In this document: positions 23,736-32,376 of the stretch, one piece after another | Position numbering within the stretch: position 1 is the stretch's first letter | Layout: each line of letters begins with the position of its first letter | Assembly: GCA_009836625.1 (NCBI GenBank) | Contig: VXVC01000015.1 | Coordinates: forward strand, 1-64,000 | Length of the DNA: 64,000 bases | DNA from: Holophagales bacterium | GTDB lineage: Bacteria; Acidobacteriota; Thermoanaerobaculia; Multivoradales; Multivoraceae | Direction of reading: 5' to 3' | Notes under the pieces: generated by a model | What the model was told of the DNA's origin: nothing | Databases searched by the model: none | The model's input: only the letters and a program-made list of their open reading frames with translations | Made by a program: the position numbers and the translations under genes

Positions 23736-25325
23736 CTAGCGGGCGGCCGCTGTTCCGGCCCCGTGCCGCGCCGCCTGTACAGCGGCCGCGAACAGGCCGA
23801 TGGCGACGCCGAAAGTGATCAGGCCGGCCAACTGGATCCAGCCGAACATGTCGGTTGGCGTGGCAACCGAGAGCAGCGCGGATCCGAAACCGAACTCGGC
23901 GAACTCGCCGGCGCGCACTGCCTCCAGGGCGGCCAGACCCGTGAGCAGGAGGGCGCCTCCGGCCAGCGTCAGACTGCCGTACGTCAGGCCGTGAGCGGCG
24001 AGTTGCGCCGGCGACCGCGGCAGCAGCGCCTCCTGGCGGCGAATCTCGAACTTCGGCTCACGCTGGCTCGGCTTGACGAAGCGGCTGAGCATGTAGAGGC
24101 CGGGCAGGCCAAGCGGGATCGTGAACAGGAAGAAGTTCGACCACCCCACCGAGTGGACCATGAAGCCGGCGATAGGCCCTGAGACGATCCGTCCCATACC
24201 GAACAGGGTCGAGAACAGGGCGTACTGAGTTGCTGAGAAGCGCTTCTGCGTCATGCGCAGCAGGAGGACGGAGAAGGCGCCGGTGCCAAGACCCTGACAT
24301 AGTGACTCGAAGCCCATGGCGCCGTAGAGGAGGCTCGGCTGCATCGGCAGGTTGGCAAGCAGGATGTACCCGACGTTGGAGAAGATCTGCAGGAATCCGA
24401 AGATCCACAGCGCTCTGCCGAGGCCGATCACGTTGGTCCCCAGACCTCCGGCGATCGAGCCGACGATCGTCGCGGTCGTGCCGACGGTTGCGAGAGCGAC
24501 GCCGCGGTGGAACTCCGAGTACCCCATGTCGACGAGGAAGGGTCGGAGCAGGCCCTGCGCCAGGTTGTCACCGAACTTGAAGAGAATGACGAAGGCGAGA
24601 ATCTCGACGGCCCGGTGGCGGGAGAGAAAGCCCAGGAACGGTTGCCAGACGGCGTCCCGGAGCGTCTTCGGACCGGGCGGCAGGTTCTTCGGTTCGGGCG
24701 CCAGGATCGTGATCGCCAGCATGGGCAGGTAGAGAGCCGCCAGACCGGCACAAACGAGGGGCCAGGAGATGGCTCCGGCAACCGAGATCGCGGTTCCACC
24801 GGCGACGAGCATGGCAAGCCGATAGAGGCCGATCCGGGCGCCGACCGCCGCGCCCTGTTCCTCCTTGCGGAGCACGTCCACGGCGTAGGCGTCGACGGCG
24901 ATGTCCTGGGACGCTGCCGCCATGGCGATCGCCAGGGTCAGGGCGAGGGCCAGCCAGGGCGTGTCCGGGTGATCGCCGACGCCGGAAAGGCCGAGAGTGC
25001 CGAGGAGCAGACCGACCTGAGCGATCGCCGCCCATCCCCGTCGCCGACCAAGGAAGGGCGGCGGAAAACGGTCCATGAGCGGCGCCCAGACAACGTTGAA
25101 CGTCCACGGCGCCTGGGCAAGGGTGAACAGGCCGACAAGCCGGATGTCGATGCCGGCGTCGCGCATCCAGTCCGGTATCGCAATCCAGACCAGGCCCAGC
25201 GGCATCCCGGAGGAGAACGAGAGCAGGACGACCGACAGCGTCCGCCAGGATCGGACAGCCTGTGCAAGGCTCCGAAGTGTTCCAAGCCGTTCGGGAGCCT
25301 GCTCTTGCTCGGCCATCGGACTCAT
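23736..25325 (-). CDS. AmpG-like MFS transporter
   Basis: 529-residue major facilitator of the AmpG/PAT type. Recognised by GMPLGLVWIAIPDWMRDAGID, then APWTFNVVWAPLMDRF and the DAYAVDVL helix, features that place it near AmpG permeases which import muropeptide N-acetylglucosamine-anhydro-muropeptides. About 12-14 helices are visible; a final pair of helices after FEIRRQEALLPRSPAQ is an extension. AmpG family proteins also include unrelated substrates, so peptidoglycan recycling is a likely but unproven role. It diverges from the pspC gene. Confidence 0.82.
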   Translation of the reverse strand: MSPMAEQEQAPERLGTLRSLAQAVRSWRTLSVVLLSFSSGMPLGLVWIAIPDWMRDAGIDIRLVGLFTLAQAPWTFNVVWAPLMDRFPPPFLGRRRGWAAIAQVGLLLGTLGLSGVGDHPDTPWLALALTLAIAMAAASQDIAVDAYAVDVLRKEEQGAAVGARIGLYRLAMLVAGGTAISVAGAISWPLVCAGLAALYLPMLAITILAPEPKNLPPGPKTLRDAVWQPFLGFLSRHRAVEILAFVILFKFGDNLAQGLLRPFLVDMGYSEFHRGVALATVGTTATIVGSIAGGLGTNVIGLGRALWIFGFLQIFSNVGYILLANLPMQPSLLYGAMGFESLCQGLGTGAFSVLLLRMTQKRFSATQYALFSTLFGMGRIVSGPIAGFMVHSVGWSNFFLFTIPLGLPGLYMLSRFVKPSQREPKFEIRRQEALLPRSPAQLAAHGLTYGSLTLAGGALLLTGLAALEAVRAGEFAEFGFGSALLSVATPTDMFGWIQLAGLITFGVAIGLFAAAVQAARHGAGTAAAR

Positions 25326-25430
25326 CCTATGCGTAACCGGCTATGAGTCGGCCGAAACTGGCGACCTGGAACCCAAGTCGTTCAGAATCCGTAGTTGAAC
25401 GTGAGCAGTGTCTCCCAGGAGGAACCGACC

Positions 25431-25640
25431 GTGACCGCGACAGCCACCCAGTCCCGTCCCCTTCATCGTTCCGCGTCCGACCGCCTGATCGGCGGCGTCT
25501 GCGGAGGCATCGCTGCCTGGCTGGGCTGGAACCCGACCGGGGTCCGTCTGCTCTACATCCTGGTCTCGATCCTCTCGGTCGCCTTCCCCGGGATCATCGT
25601 CTACATCCTGCTCTGGATCGTGATGCCGCTCGGCGACTGA
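25431..25640 (+). CDS. PspC-domain membrane protein
   Basis: 69-residue PspC domain protein from GTG 25431, chosen because AGGAGG at 25417-25422 lies 8 bases before it; an upstream TTG at 25395 lacks one. The domain is visible as RSASDRLIGGVCGGIAAWLGW, NPTGVRLLYILVSILS and YILLWIVMPLGD. PspC domains occur in phage-shock/envelope-stress proteins; here it stands alone without PspA, so it could simply sense membrane stress. Confidence 0.85.
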   Translation: MTATATQSRPLHRSASDRLIGGVCGGIAAWLGWNPTGVRLLYILVSILSVAFPGIIVYILLWIVMPLGD

Positions 25641-25672
25641 GTCGTCCGGGCTGGCAGACGATCCGCTGACAC

Positions 25673-25700
25673 TGTCGGTGCGCCGGCCCTCTGGCCGGCA
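25673..25700. repeat. dispersed palindromic element, copy 1 (forward)
   Basis: 28 bases identical to the reverse complement of 28355-28382 and differing by one base from 52161-52188. The core is GCCGGCC (25682-25688), loop CTCT, GGCCGGC (25693-25699). It lies in the 114-base gap between pspC and glcD. REP-like in character: short, GC-rich, palindromic, dispersed and intergenic or at gene ends. Confidence 0.8.
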
Positions 25701-25701
25701 T

Positions 25702-25718
25702 CCGCCGCATAGCGGCGG
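25702..25718. terminator. second hairpin behind the palindromic element
   Basis: CCGCCGC (25702-25708), loop ATA, GCGGCGG (25712-25718) is a perfect 7-bp stem immediately after the copy-1 element. Together they could end the pspC transcript, but there is no T-run. Confidence 0.4.
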
Positions 25719-25754
25719 TACCTTGCCGCGGCGTTGTAGGCTGATCGTCGACTC

Positions 25755-27212
25755 ATGACGACCACCGACGCAGCCGACTTCCTCGACGCGCTCACGCAGC
25801 GCCTCGGCTCCGACCGCGTCCTCACCGGCGCCGCCCCCATGGCGGCCTACGAATCGGACGCCCTGACCGCGTTCCGGGCCCGGCCCCGGGCCGTCGTGCT
25901 GGTCGATTCGGCGGAAGAAGTCGTCGATGTGGTGCGGCTCTGCGCCGCCGCGAACGTGCCCTTCCTGGCGCGCGGAAGCGGCACCAGCCTGTCCGGCGGT
26001 TCACTGCCGGTCCACGACGGCGTGGTCATCGCGATGAATCGGCTCAACCGGATCCTCGAAGTGGACCCGGTGCGGCGGACGGCGGTGGTCGAGCCCGGTG
26101 TCGTCAACCTCGCCGTGTCCGACGCCGCGGCGCCCTACGGCCTCTACTACTCGCCCGATCCGTCGAGCCAGTCCGTGTGCACGATCGGCGGCAACCTGGC
26201 CTTCAACTCCGGCGGCGCCCACTGTCTGAAGTACGGCATGACGAGCAACCACGTACTCGGTCTCGAGGTGGTGCTGTCGGACGGCGAGGTGATCGAGATC
26301 GGCGGCGACAGCCTGGAGGGCGTGGGGCCCGATCTGGTCGGCCTGTTCGTCGGCTCCGAGGGTCTGTTCGGGATCGCCACGAAGATCACGCTCCGCCTGC
26401 TGCCGAAGCCCGAGACGTACTTCACCCTGCTCGCGGCCTACGATTCACTGGCGGCGGCGGGTGAGGCGGTGGCGGCGGTCGTCGCTTCGGGCCTGCTTCC
26501 CGGAGCGATGGAGATCATGGACAACCTGGCCATCGAGGCCGCCGAGGCGGCCGTCGGCGCCGGCTATCCGCTGGACGCCGAAGGGCTCCTGATCGTCGAA
26601 CTCGAAGGCGAGAAGCAGCAGGTGGCGGCCGAGAGCGAGCTGCTGCTGGAAGTCGTCAGGCGATCGAGTCCTTACCTGGAGCACATTGCCAGCGACCCGG
26701 ACGACCGGATGCGCATCTGGAAGGGCCGCAAGAGCGCCTTCTCGGCGGTCGGGCGTCTGAGCCCGGACTACATCGTGCAGGACGGCGTCGTGCCCCGTTC
26801 CCGCCTGGGCGAAGCGCTGACGAAGATCCAGCACCTGGGCGAGGAGCACCGCATCCGGGTGGCCAACGTGTTCCACGCCGGCGACGGCAACCTGCACCCG
26901 CTGATTCTCTTCGACGGCCGGGTCGAAGGCGAGCTGGAGCGTGCCGAAGAGCTGGCCGGAGAGATCCTCCGTCTCTGCATCGACCTCGGCGGTTCGATCA
27001 CCGGTGAGCACGGTGTCGGCATGGAGAAGCGGCAGTACCTCGGCGAGATGTTCGGCGAGGCCGACCTGGACGCGATGCGCCGCATCCGCATGGCGATCGA
27101 TCCCGGCGAACTGGCGAACCGGGGCAAGATGTTCCCGGACGCCGAGGCGCCGGCGCTGCTGAGCCACGCTCCGCATCCTCTCGAGGCGGCGGGGATCATC
27201 TCGCGCGAATGA
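25755..27212 (+). CDS. glcD: glycolate oxidase subunit GlcD (FAD-linked)
   Basis: 485-residue FAD-binding subunit of glycolate oxidase, which oxidises glycolate to glyoxylate. The PP-loop FAD site is [19 protein letters not shown]; later motifs are [54 protein letters not shown] and [15 protein letters not shown], which is diagnostic. It overlaps the glcE start by 4 bases (ATGA). The related D-lactate dehydrogenase is an alternative, but the pairing with glcE argues for glycolate. Confidence 0.92.
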   Translation: MTTTDAADFLDALTQRLGSDRVLTGAAPMAAYESDALTAFRARPRAVVLVDSAEEVVDVVRLCAAANVPFLARGSGTSLSGGSLPVHDGVVIAMNRLNRILEVDPVRRTAVVEPGVVNLAVSDAAAPYGLYYSPDPSSQSVCTIGGNLAFNSGGAHCLKYGMTSNHVLGLEVVLSDGEVIEIGGDSLEGVGPDLVGLFVGSEGLFGIATKITLRLLPKPETYFTLLAAYDSLAAAGEAVAAVVASGLLPGAMEIMDNLAIEAAEAAVGAGYPLDAEGLLIVELEGEKQQVAAESELLLEVVRRSSPYLEHIASDPDDRMRIWKGRKSAFSAVGRLSPDYIVQDGVVPRSRLGEALTKIQHLGEEHRIRVANVFHAGDGNLHPLILFDGRVEGELERAEELAGEILRLCIDLGGSITGEHGVGMEKRQYLGEMFGEADLDAMRRIRMAIDPGELANRGKMFPDAEAPALLSHAPHPLEAAGIISRE

Positions 27213-28327
27213 CGGGAGCACCCAGCCGTCCGGGTTCGGCGGCGGAGGTTGCCGAAGCCGTAGGCGGCGCGGAACGGATCGTGCCGCGCGGCGGCGGCAC
27301 GAAGCCGGCGTTGTGGTCGGTGGAAGGCGCCTACGTGCTCGACCTGTCGGCGCTCAGCGGCATCACGGAGTACCTGCCGAGCGAGTACACGGTGACCGCT
27401 CTGGCCGGCACGCCGCTGGCCGACGTCGATGCGCGGCTGGCCGCCGAGGGGCAGTACCTGCCGTTCGATCCTCTACTCGTGGAAGCCGGCAGCACGGTCG
27501 GCGGCGCGGTCGCCGCGGGTGCAAACGGCCCCGGCCGGCTCCGCTATGGCGGGCTGCGCGACTTCCTGCTGGCCGTGACCTTCGTCGACGGCCGCGGCGA
27601 GATCGTCCGTGGCGGCGCCAAGGTGGTCAAGAACGCCGCCGGCTTCGACCTGCCGAAGCTGATGGTCGGCAGTCTCGGTCGCCTCGGCGTCCTCACCGAG
27701 TGCACGTTCAAGGTGTTCCCGCACCCGGAGAGCTGCGCCACCCTGAGGGTCGCGGGCATGGCTCTCGACGAGGCCATCGAGGCCGCCGGCCGCGTCGGGG
27801 CCGGTGCCGTCGAAATCGAGTGCCTCGACCTGGCCCATGGCTTGGCTGGCTGGGACCTGGAGATCCGGATCGGAGGCCGCAGCTTCGCCCTGGACGCTCG
27901 TCTGAAACGCGCCGCCGATCTTCTCGATACGGACGTCTCAACTCTCTCGGACGACGCCGATGCGAGGCACTGGCGCGCACGTCGCGAGTTCGGCTGGGCT
28001 TCGACGGCCGCCTCCGTGCTCAAGCTCCCCCTGACTCCGGCCACGGCCGGCGCCTTGGAACAGGTCCTGGCCGACCTCGACGCATCCCAGGTGGCCAGGG
28101 TCTACAGCGCCGGCATCCAGCAGGCTTTCGTCGCCTGGCCCGCCGAACGCGTCGCCGACCTGCCGGCCCTGGACCGCGCTCTCAGCGAGGCGAAACTGAC
28201 TGCCCTGGCGCTGCGCGCGCCGGCCGAGGCCGCGAACCAGCCGATCCTCGGCCACCGCACCGGCGGCGAACTCCTGCGCCGCGTCGAGCAGGCACTTGAC
28301 CCGGCCGGCCGCTTCGGCCGGCTATAG
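27209..28327 (+). CDS. glcE: glycolate oxidase subunit GlcE
   Basis: 372-residue FAD-binding subunit of glycolate oxidase. The FAD site is [20 protein letters not shown], and [20 protein letters not shown] and [20 protein letters not shown] are typical. The C-terminus ends [11 protein letters not shown], as in this family, and the last codons (28304-28322) form a perfect stem. ATG 27209 overlaps the glcD stop. The Fe-S subunit glcF that normally completes the complex is not behind it; instead there is a repeat element and a convergent aldehyde dehydrogenase. Confidence 0.92.
   Translation: MTGAPSRPGSAAEVAEAVGGAERIVPRGGGTKPALWSVEGAYVLDLSALSGITEYLPSEYTVTALAGTPLADVDARLAAEGQYLPFDPLLVEAGSTVGGAVAAGANGPGRLRYGGLRDFLLAVTFVDGRGEIVRGGAKVVKNAAGFDLPKLMVGSLGRLGVLTECTFKVFPHPESCATLRVAGMALDEAIEAAGRVGAGAVEIECLDLAHGLAGWDLEIRIGGRSFALDARLKRAADLLDTDVSTLSDDADARHWRARREFGWASTAASVLKLPLTPATAGALEQVLADLDASQVARVYSAGIQQAFVAWPAERVADLPALDRALSEAKLTALALRAPAEAANQPILGHRTGGELLRRVEQALDPAGRFGRL
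28304..28322. terminator. hairpin at the end of glcE
   Basis: GCCGGCC (28304-28310) and GGCCGGC (28316-28322) form a 7-bp stem with a 5-base loop, overlapping the last codons of glcE. Its stem is identical to that of the dispersed element 30 bases further on. No T-run. Confidence 0.4.
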
Positions 28328-28354
28328 ACCAGCCACACCTTGACGCGCCGGCAG

Positions 28355-28382
28355 TGCCGGCCAGAGGGCCGGCGCACCGACA
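28355..28382. repeat. dispersed palindromic element, copy 2 (reverse)
   Basis: Exact reverse complement of 25673-25700, with the stem GCCGGCC/GGCCGGC and loop AGAG at 28363-28366. It lies between glcE and the aldehyde dehydrogenase stop, so the glcDE pair is enclosed by two inverted copies. Confidence 0.8.
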
Positions 28383-28390
28383 AGCGGCCC

Positions 28391-29827
28391 TCAGCTCGCC
28401 TTCGGCAACGCTCCCATGACGGCCTTGACCTCCAGGAATTCCTCGAAGCCGAAGTCGCCCCACTCGCGGCCGTTGCCGGACTGCTTGTAGCCGCCGAAGG
28501 GGGCGCCGAAGTCGGCGGGGGCGCCGTTGATGTGGACGTTGCCGGCGCGGATGCGGGAGGCCACGTTGCGGGCGTGGTCGAGGTCGCCGGACTGGACGTA
28601 GCTCGACAGGCCGTAGACGGTGTCGTTGGCGACCTGGATCGCTTCCTCCTCCGTCTCGTAGGGGAGGATGGACAGCACGGGCCCGAAGATCTCTTCGCGG
28701 GCGATCGTCATGTCGTTGCTGACGCCGCCGAAGACGGTGGGACGGACGTAGTAGCCGCTGTCGAGGCCCTCGGGGCGGTCGGTGCCGCCGGTGACGAGTT
28801 CGGCGCCTTCCTCGATGCCCTTGGCGATCAGGCCCTGGATCTTGTCGTACTGGATCTTGCTGACGACGGGGCCGATGGCGACGCCTTCCTGTCCCGGAGG
28901 ACCGACGGCGGTCGCTTCAGCGGCGGCCTTGGCTACCTCGAGCGCGCGGGCGTGCGAGGCCGCCGGCACCAGCATCCTCGTCGGCGCGTTGCAGGACTGG
29001 CCGCTGTTCAGGAAGCACTGCCGGGTGCCGGCCTTGACCGCCTTGTCGATGTCGGCATCCTCGAGGACGATGTTCGGCGACTTGCCGCCGAGTTCCTGCG
29101 AGACCCGCTTGATCGAGTCGGCGGCGGCCTTGGCGACCGCGCGGCCGGCCCGGGTGGAGCCGGTGAAGGACATCATGTCGATGCCGGGGTGAGCCGACAT
29201 GGCGGCCCCGACCTCAGGCCCTTCGCCGTTGATCAGGTTGAAGACGCCCGGCGGGACGCCGGCATCGTGGAGGATCTCGGCGAGCAGGATGGCGTTGAGC
29301 GGCGCCACCTCGCTCGGCTTCAGGACCATCGTGCAGCCCGCGGCGAGCGCCGGGGCGACCTTGCAGGCGATCTGGTTGATCGGCCAGTTCCAGGGCGTGA
29401 TCAGACCGCACACGCCGACGGGTTCCTTGACGATGTTCGTCGTGCCGCGCGTCTCGACGAAGTCGTAGCCCTTCAGCACGTTCAGGGCGCCGGCGAAGTG
29501 GCCGAGGCCGGACGGGGCCTGGGCGGCCTTGGCGAGCCACGCCGGGGCGCCCATCTCCATCGAGATCGTCTCCGCCATCTCCCCGATCCGCGCCTGGTAG
29601 CCGGCGACGATCCGGCCCAGGAGTTCGACCCGTTCTTCCTGGCTCGTTTGCGAGAAGGACTCGAAGGCGGCCCGTGCCGCGGCGACGGCCTTGTCGACGT
29701 CGGCCGCGCTGCCGAGGCTGATCCGGCCGATCGCTTCTTCCGTCGACGGATCGATCACGTCCATCGTGTTCGGGGTCACCGGGTCGACCCATTCACCGTT
29801 GATGTAGAACTGCAGTGCTTCCTTCAT
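28391..29827 (-). CDS. aldehyde dehydrogenase family protein
   Basis: 478-residue NAD(P)-dependent aldehyde dehydrogenase. The cofactor strand PWNWPINQIACKVAPALAAG is followed by GFTG-type motif SFTGSTRAG, the general base Glu in SQELGGKSPNIVLEDAD and the catalytic Cys in NSGQSCNAPTRMLV. The C-terminus PFGGYKQSGNGREWGDFG is typical of the betaine/phenylacetaldehyde-like group. Substrate unknown. Start at ATG 29827 (MKEALQFYINGEWV). It converges with glcDE. Confidence 0.92.
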   Translation of the reverse strand: MKEALQFYINGEWVDPVTPNTMDVIDPSTEEAIGRISLGSAADVDKAVAAARAAFESFSQTSQEERVELLGRIVAGYQARIGEMAETISMEMGAPAWLAKAAQAPSGLGHFAGALNVLKGYDFVETRGTTNIVKEPVGVCGLITPWNWPINQIACKVAPALAAGCTMVLKPSEVAPLNAILLAEILHDAGVPPGVFNLINGEGPEVGAAMSAHPGIDMMSFTGSTRAGRAVAKAAADSIKRVSQELGGKSPNIVLEDADIDKAVKAGTRQCFLNSGQSCNAPTRMLVPAASHARALEVAKAAAEATAVGPPGQEGVAIGPVVSKIQYDKIQGLIAKGIEEGAELVTGGTDRPEGLDSGYYVRPTVFGGVSNDMTIAREEIFGPVLSILPYETEEEAIQVANDTVYGLSSYVQSGDLDHARNVASRIRAGNVHINGAPADFGAPFGGYKQSGNGREWGDFGFEEFLEVKAVMGALPKAS

Positions 29828-29887
29828 GGGGACTGTCTCCGAGAGTGTTGTGCTGTTGGAACGGGTGAGTGTAGCCCGGTTTGACGC

Positions 29888-31285
29888 TCAGTTGAGCAGT
29901 TCACGCGCCGCGCTTTCGCCGCATTCCGCGCCGACCGCGATGGCGCGGCTCAGGCCAACGCCATGGAGAGCGTTGCCAGCCAAATGGAACCCCGCGATCG
30001 GGTCCAGGGCCGCTTCGATTCTGGCCACGCGCTGAGGGTGCCCCGGGGCGTACTGCGGAATCGCGTGCGGCCAGCGCGCGACGCCCGTCCAGGCCGGTTC
30101 CGCGTCGATGCCGGCCGTCCGGCGCAGTTCGCTGAGGGTCAGGTCGACGAGCTGAGCGTCGCCGAGGTCGGCCGCTTCGGGATCGACGCTGCCGCCGAAC
30201 AGGGAGCGGGCCAGGAACGTGCCATCCGGGCCGCGGCCGCGGAACGTCGCGGTTTCGTACTGGCAGCCGAGCATGCGGATACCCTCGCCGCGGGCGACGA
30301 GGAAACCGTAGGCCGGCTCGATGTGGGTTGCGGCGCCGGCGTCGAACGCCGTGTGGACGACCGCCATCGGGGGCGACGCGATCTGCCTGAGTTCGTCCGC
30401 AGCCGATGCCGAGACACCGTCGACGAGGTCGGCGGCGGCTGGCAGGTCTGCGGCGACGACCACCGCATCGGCGGCAACGTCGCCGGCGGACGAGGCGACG
30501 GTGAAGCCCCTCCCGCCGCGTTTGATCGCGGTGACGCGTTGGCTGCAACGGACCTCGATCCCGGGCAACGCGGCAACCGCGCGGGGCAGGCTCTGGATGC
30601 CCTGAAGAAACGTCCGGTGGCCGGGCGGCGGCGCGCCGCGTCTGCGGCCGGCGCGCATCGCCTTGAACAGCGAGCCGTAGGCCCGCTCCATCGCGACCAG
30701 TCTCGGGAACGCGGCCGCGGCCGATAGCTGCCTCGCGTCGCCGGCGAAGATGCCGAGAACGACCGGCGAGATGAGGCGCCGGGCGGCTTGCCGGCCCATG
30801 CGCCGGGCGGCGAAGTCGAACAACGATTCGTCATCGCCGGCGCCGCCATCCGTGTCGCCGTCCTGCCGACTCCGCACCAGGGGCTCCATCGCCAGCCTGG
30901 CCAGACCGATGGGACCCAGCAGGCCGCTCCTGGCGAACGCCAGCGGGCTGCGCGACAGCTCCCGCAACCGGCCGCCACGGTAGATGTAACGGCGGTTCGC
31001 TGCCGGTTCCGGCGCCAGCACTTCGCCACTGAGGCCGCAGGCGTCGATCATCTCGCGCAGCACGGGCTGATCGTCGAGGAAGCCCTGCGGGCCGGTCTCG
31101 ATCAGGAGGTCCGCGGCGTGCTCCGTGCGGGCCTTGCCGCCGACCTCGTCCTCCGCCTCGAGTACGACGATCTCCAGCGATGCGCCGGCGCGAACCGCCT
31201 CGACGGACGCCTTCCAGGCGGCGGCCAGTCCGGAAGGTCCGCCGCCGACGACAACCAGGCGACCGGCCGCCGGCGGTTCGCTCAA
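29888..31285 (-). CDS. hemG: oxygen-dependent protoporphyrinogen oxidase
   Basis: 465-residue FAD enzyme of the HemY/HemG type that oxidises protoporphyrinogen IX to protoporphyrin IX, the penultimate heme step. FAD-binding N-terminus VVVGGGPSGLAAAWK, E-rich EAEDEVGGKARTEH, then LIETGPQGFL, a PISP-like LISPVVLGIFAGDARQLS and the C-terminal FHLAGNALHGVGLSRAI. The 4-base overlap with hemE (31282-31285) makes it the last gene of the heme operon. Often named hemY in diderms; it is peripheral to the cytoplasmic membrane. Confidence 0.9.
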   Translation of the reverse strand: MSEPPAAGRLVVVGGGPSGLAAAWKASVEAVRAGASLEIVVLEAEDEVGGKARTEHAADLLIETGPQGFLDDQPVLREMIDACGLSGEVLAPEPAANRRYIYRGGRLRELSRSPLAFARSGLLGPIGLARLAMEPLVRSRQDGDTDGGAGDDESLFDFAARRMGRQAARRLISPVVLGIFAGDARQLSAAAAFPRLVAMERAYGSLFKAMRAGRRRGAPPPGHRTFLQGIQSLPRAVAALPGIEVRCSQRVTAIKRGGRGFTVASSAGDVAADAVVVAADLPAAADLVDGVSASAADELRQIASPPMAVVHTAFDAGAATHIEPAYGFLVARGEGIRMLGCQYETATFRGRGPDGTFLARSLFGGSVDPEAADLGDAQLVDLTLSELRRTAGIDAEPAWTGVARWPHAIPQYAPGHPQRVARIEAALDPIAGFHLAGNALHGVGLSRAIAVGAECGESAARELLN

Positions 31286-32376
31286 GCGTCCTCCGCCTCG
31301 GCGTGGATGCTCTCGACCAGGGTCTGCACCGCCTGAAGCGGAGTGTCCGGCAGCACGCCGTGGCCGAGGTTCACGATGTGGCCACGGCGAGGGAGGCTGG
31401 CGAGCAGGCGTCCGGCCTCACGCCGGACGGCGTCGTTCCCGGCGAGCAGCACCGTGGGGTCCAGGTTGCCCTGCAGGCAGAGGTCCGGCCGCCGCCGGCG
31501 CAGCGCGCCGAGGTCGGTGCGCCAGTCGACGCCGAGCGCCTCGCAGGGCAGCCCGGCGTACTCGTCGACCAGTTGCGGCGCGGCGTGGAGGAAGAGGATA
31601 CGGGGGACGCCGGCGTCATCGAGCCGCCGCAGCAGCCGATCCAGGTGCGGCCGGATCCTCCGCCGCCACTCGGCGCGCGGGAAGAGGCCGGCCCAGGAAT
31701 CGAAGACCTGCACCGCGTCGGCTCCGGCGCGGTGCTGGCTCAAGAGGTAGCGGGCGCAGAGCCGGCCGAGGCGGTCGAGCAGTGCGTCGAAGGCCGCCGG
31801 CTCCTCGTAGGCGAATGCTCGCAGCCGCGGAAAGTCGCGGACGCCGCAGCCTTCGACGAGGTAGGCCGCGAGGGTCAGCGGCGCGCCGGCGAAGCCGAGC
31901 AGCGCCGTTTCCGGGCCGAGATCGGACCGCACGATCCGCTGGGCGGCCGCGACCTCCGGAGCGATCGCGGCTTCGTCGAGTTCGTCGGGATCGGGCAGGT
32001 CGGCGACGTCCCGCGCGCTTCGAATCGGCTCGGCGACGACCGGGCCGGGGTCGAAGCGGAAGTCGACGCCGAGCGCCGGTAGCGGCGACATGATGTCGGC
32101 GAAGGTGATGGCGGCGTCGAACGGGAAGCGCCGGAGCGGCATCAGGGTCACTTCGGCCGCCAGCTCCGGGTCGCGCGCGAGACCCGCGAAGCCGTGGCGC
32201 TCCTTGAGCGCGCGGTACTCGGGCAGGATGCGTCCGGCCTGGCGCATCATCCACAGCGGCCGCCGCGGCGTCTCCTCGAATCGAAGGGTTCTCAGCAGTA
32301 GCGGCCCGGCCGGCGGGCCTGCGCTTCGGGCCGGGCCGGCAGCCTGCCCGGTCGCCGCCGTGGGTGCGGCGCTCAC
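31282..32376 (-). CDS. hemE: uroporphyrinogen decarboxylase
   Basis: 364-residue enzyme turning uroporphyrinogen III into coproporphyrinogen III. The signature RPLWMMRQAGRILPEYR lies near residue 40, the second FSDIMSPL-like segment is TFADIMSPLPALGVD, and QVFDSWAGLFPRAEW and LFLHAAPQLVDEY follow. The first 35 residues form a Gly/Ala/Pro-rich extension (AGPARSAGPPAGPLLLRT) encoded by a GC palindrome-like stretch at about 32303-32342, longer than in most HemE proteins. 4-base overlaps on both sides (hemA and hemG). Confidence 0.94.
   Translation of the reverse strand: MSAAPTAATGQAAGPARSAGPPAGPLLLRTLRFEETPRRPLWMMRQAGRILPEYRALKERHGFAGLARDPELAAEVTLMPLRRFPFDAAITFADIMSPLPALGVDFRFDPGPVVAEPIRSARDVADLPDPDELDEAAIAPEVAAAQRIVRSDLGPETALLGFAGAPLTLAAYLVEGCGVRDFPRLRAFAYEEPAAFDALLDRLGRLCARYLLSQHRAGADAVQVFDSWAGLFPRAEWRRRIRPHLDRLLRRLDDAGVPRILFLHAAPQLVDEYAGLPCEALGVDWRTDLGALRRRRPDLCLQGNLDPTVLLAGNDAVRREAGRLLASLPRRGHIVNLGHGVLPDTPLQAVQTLVESIHAEAEDA

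Noticed and set aside
28340..29884. Open frame of over 500 codons on the plus strand opposite the aldehyde dehydrogenase
   Set aside because: No motif or start signal; the minus strand has all dehydrogenase motifs.
32303..32342. GC palindrome in the hemE 5' end
   Set aside because: It is composition-driven and not alignable to the dispersed element; only its effect on the N-terminus was noted.
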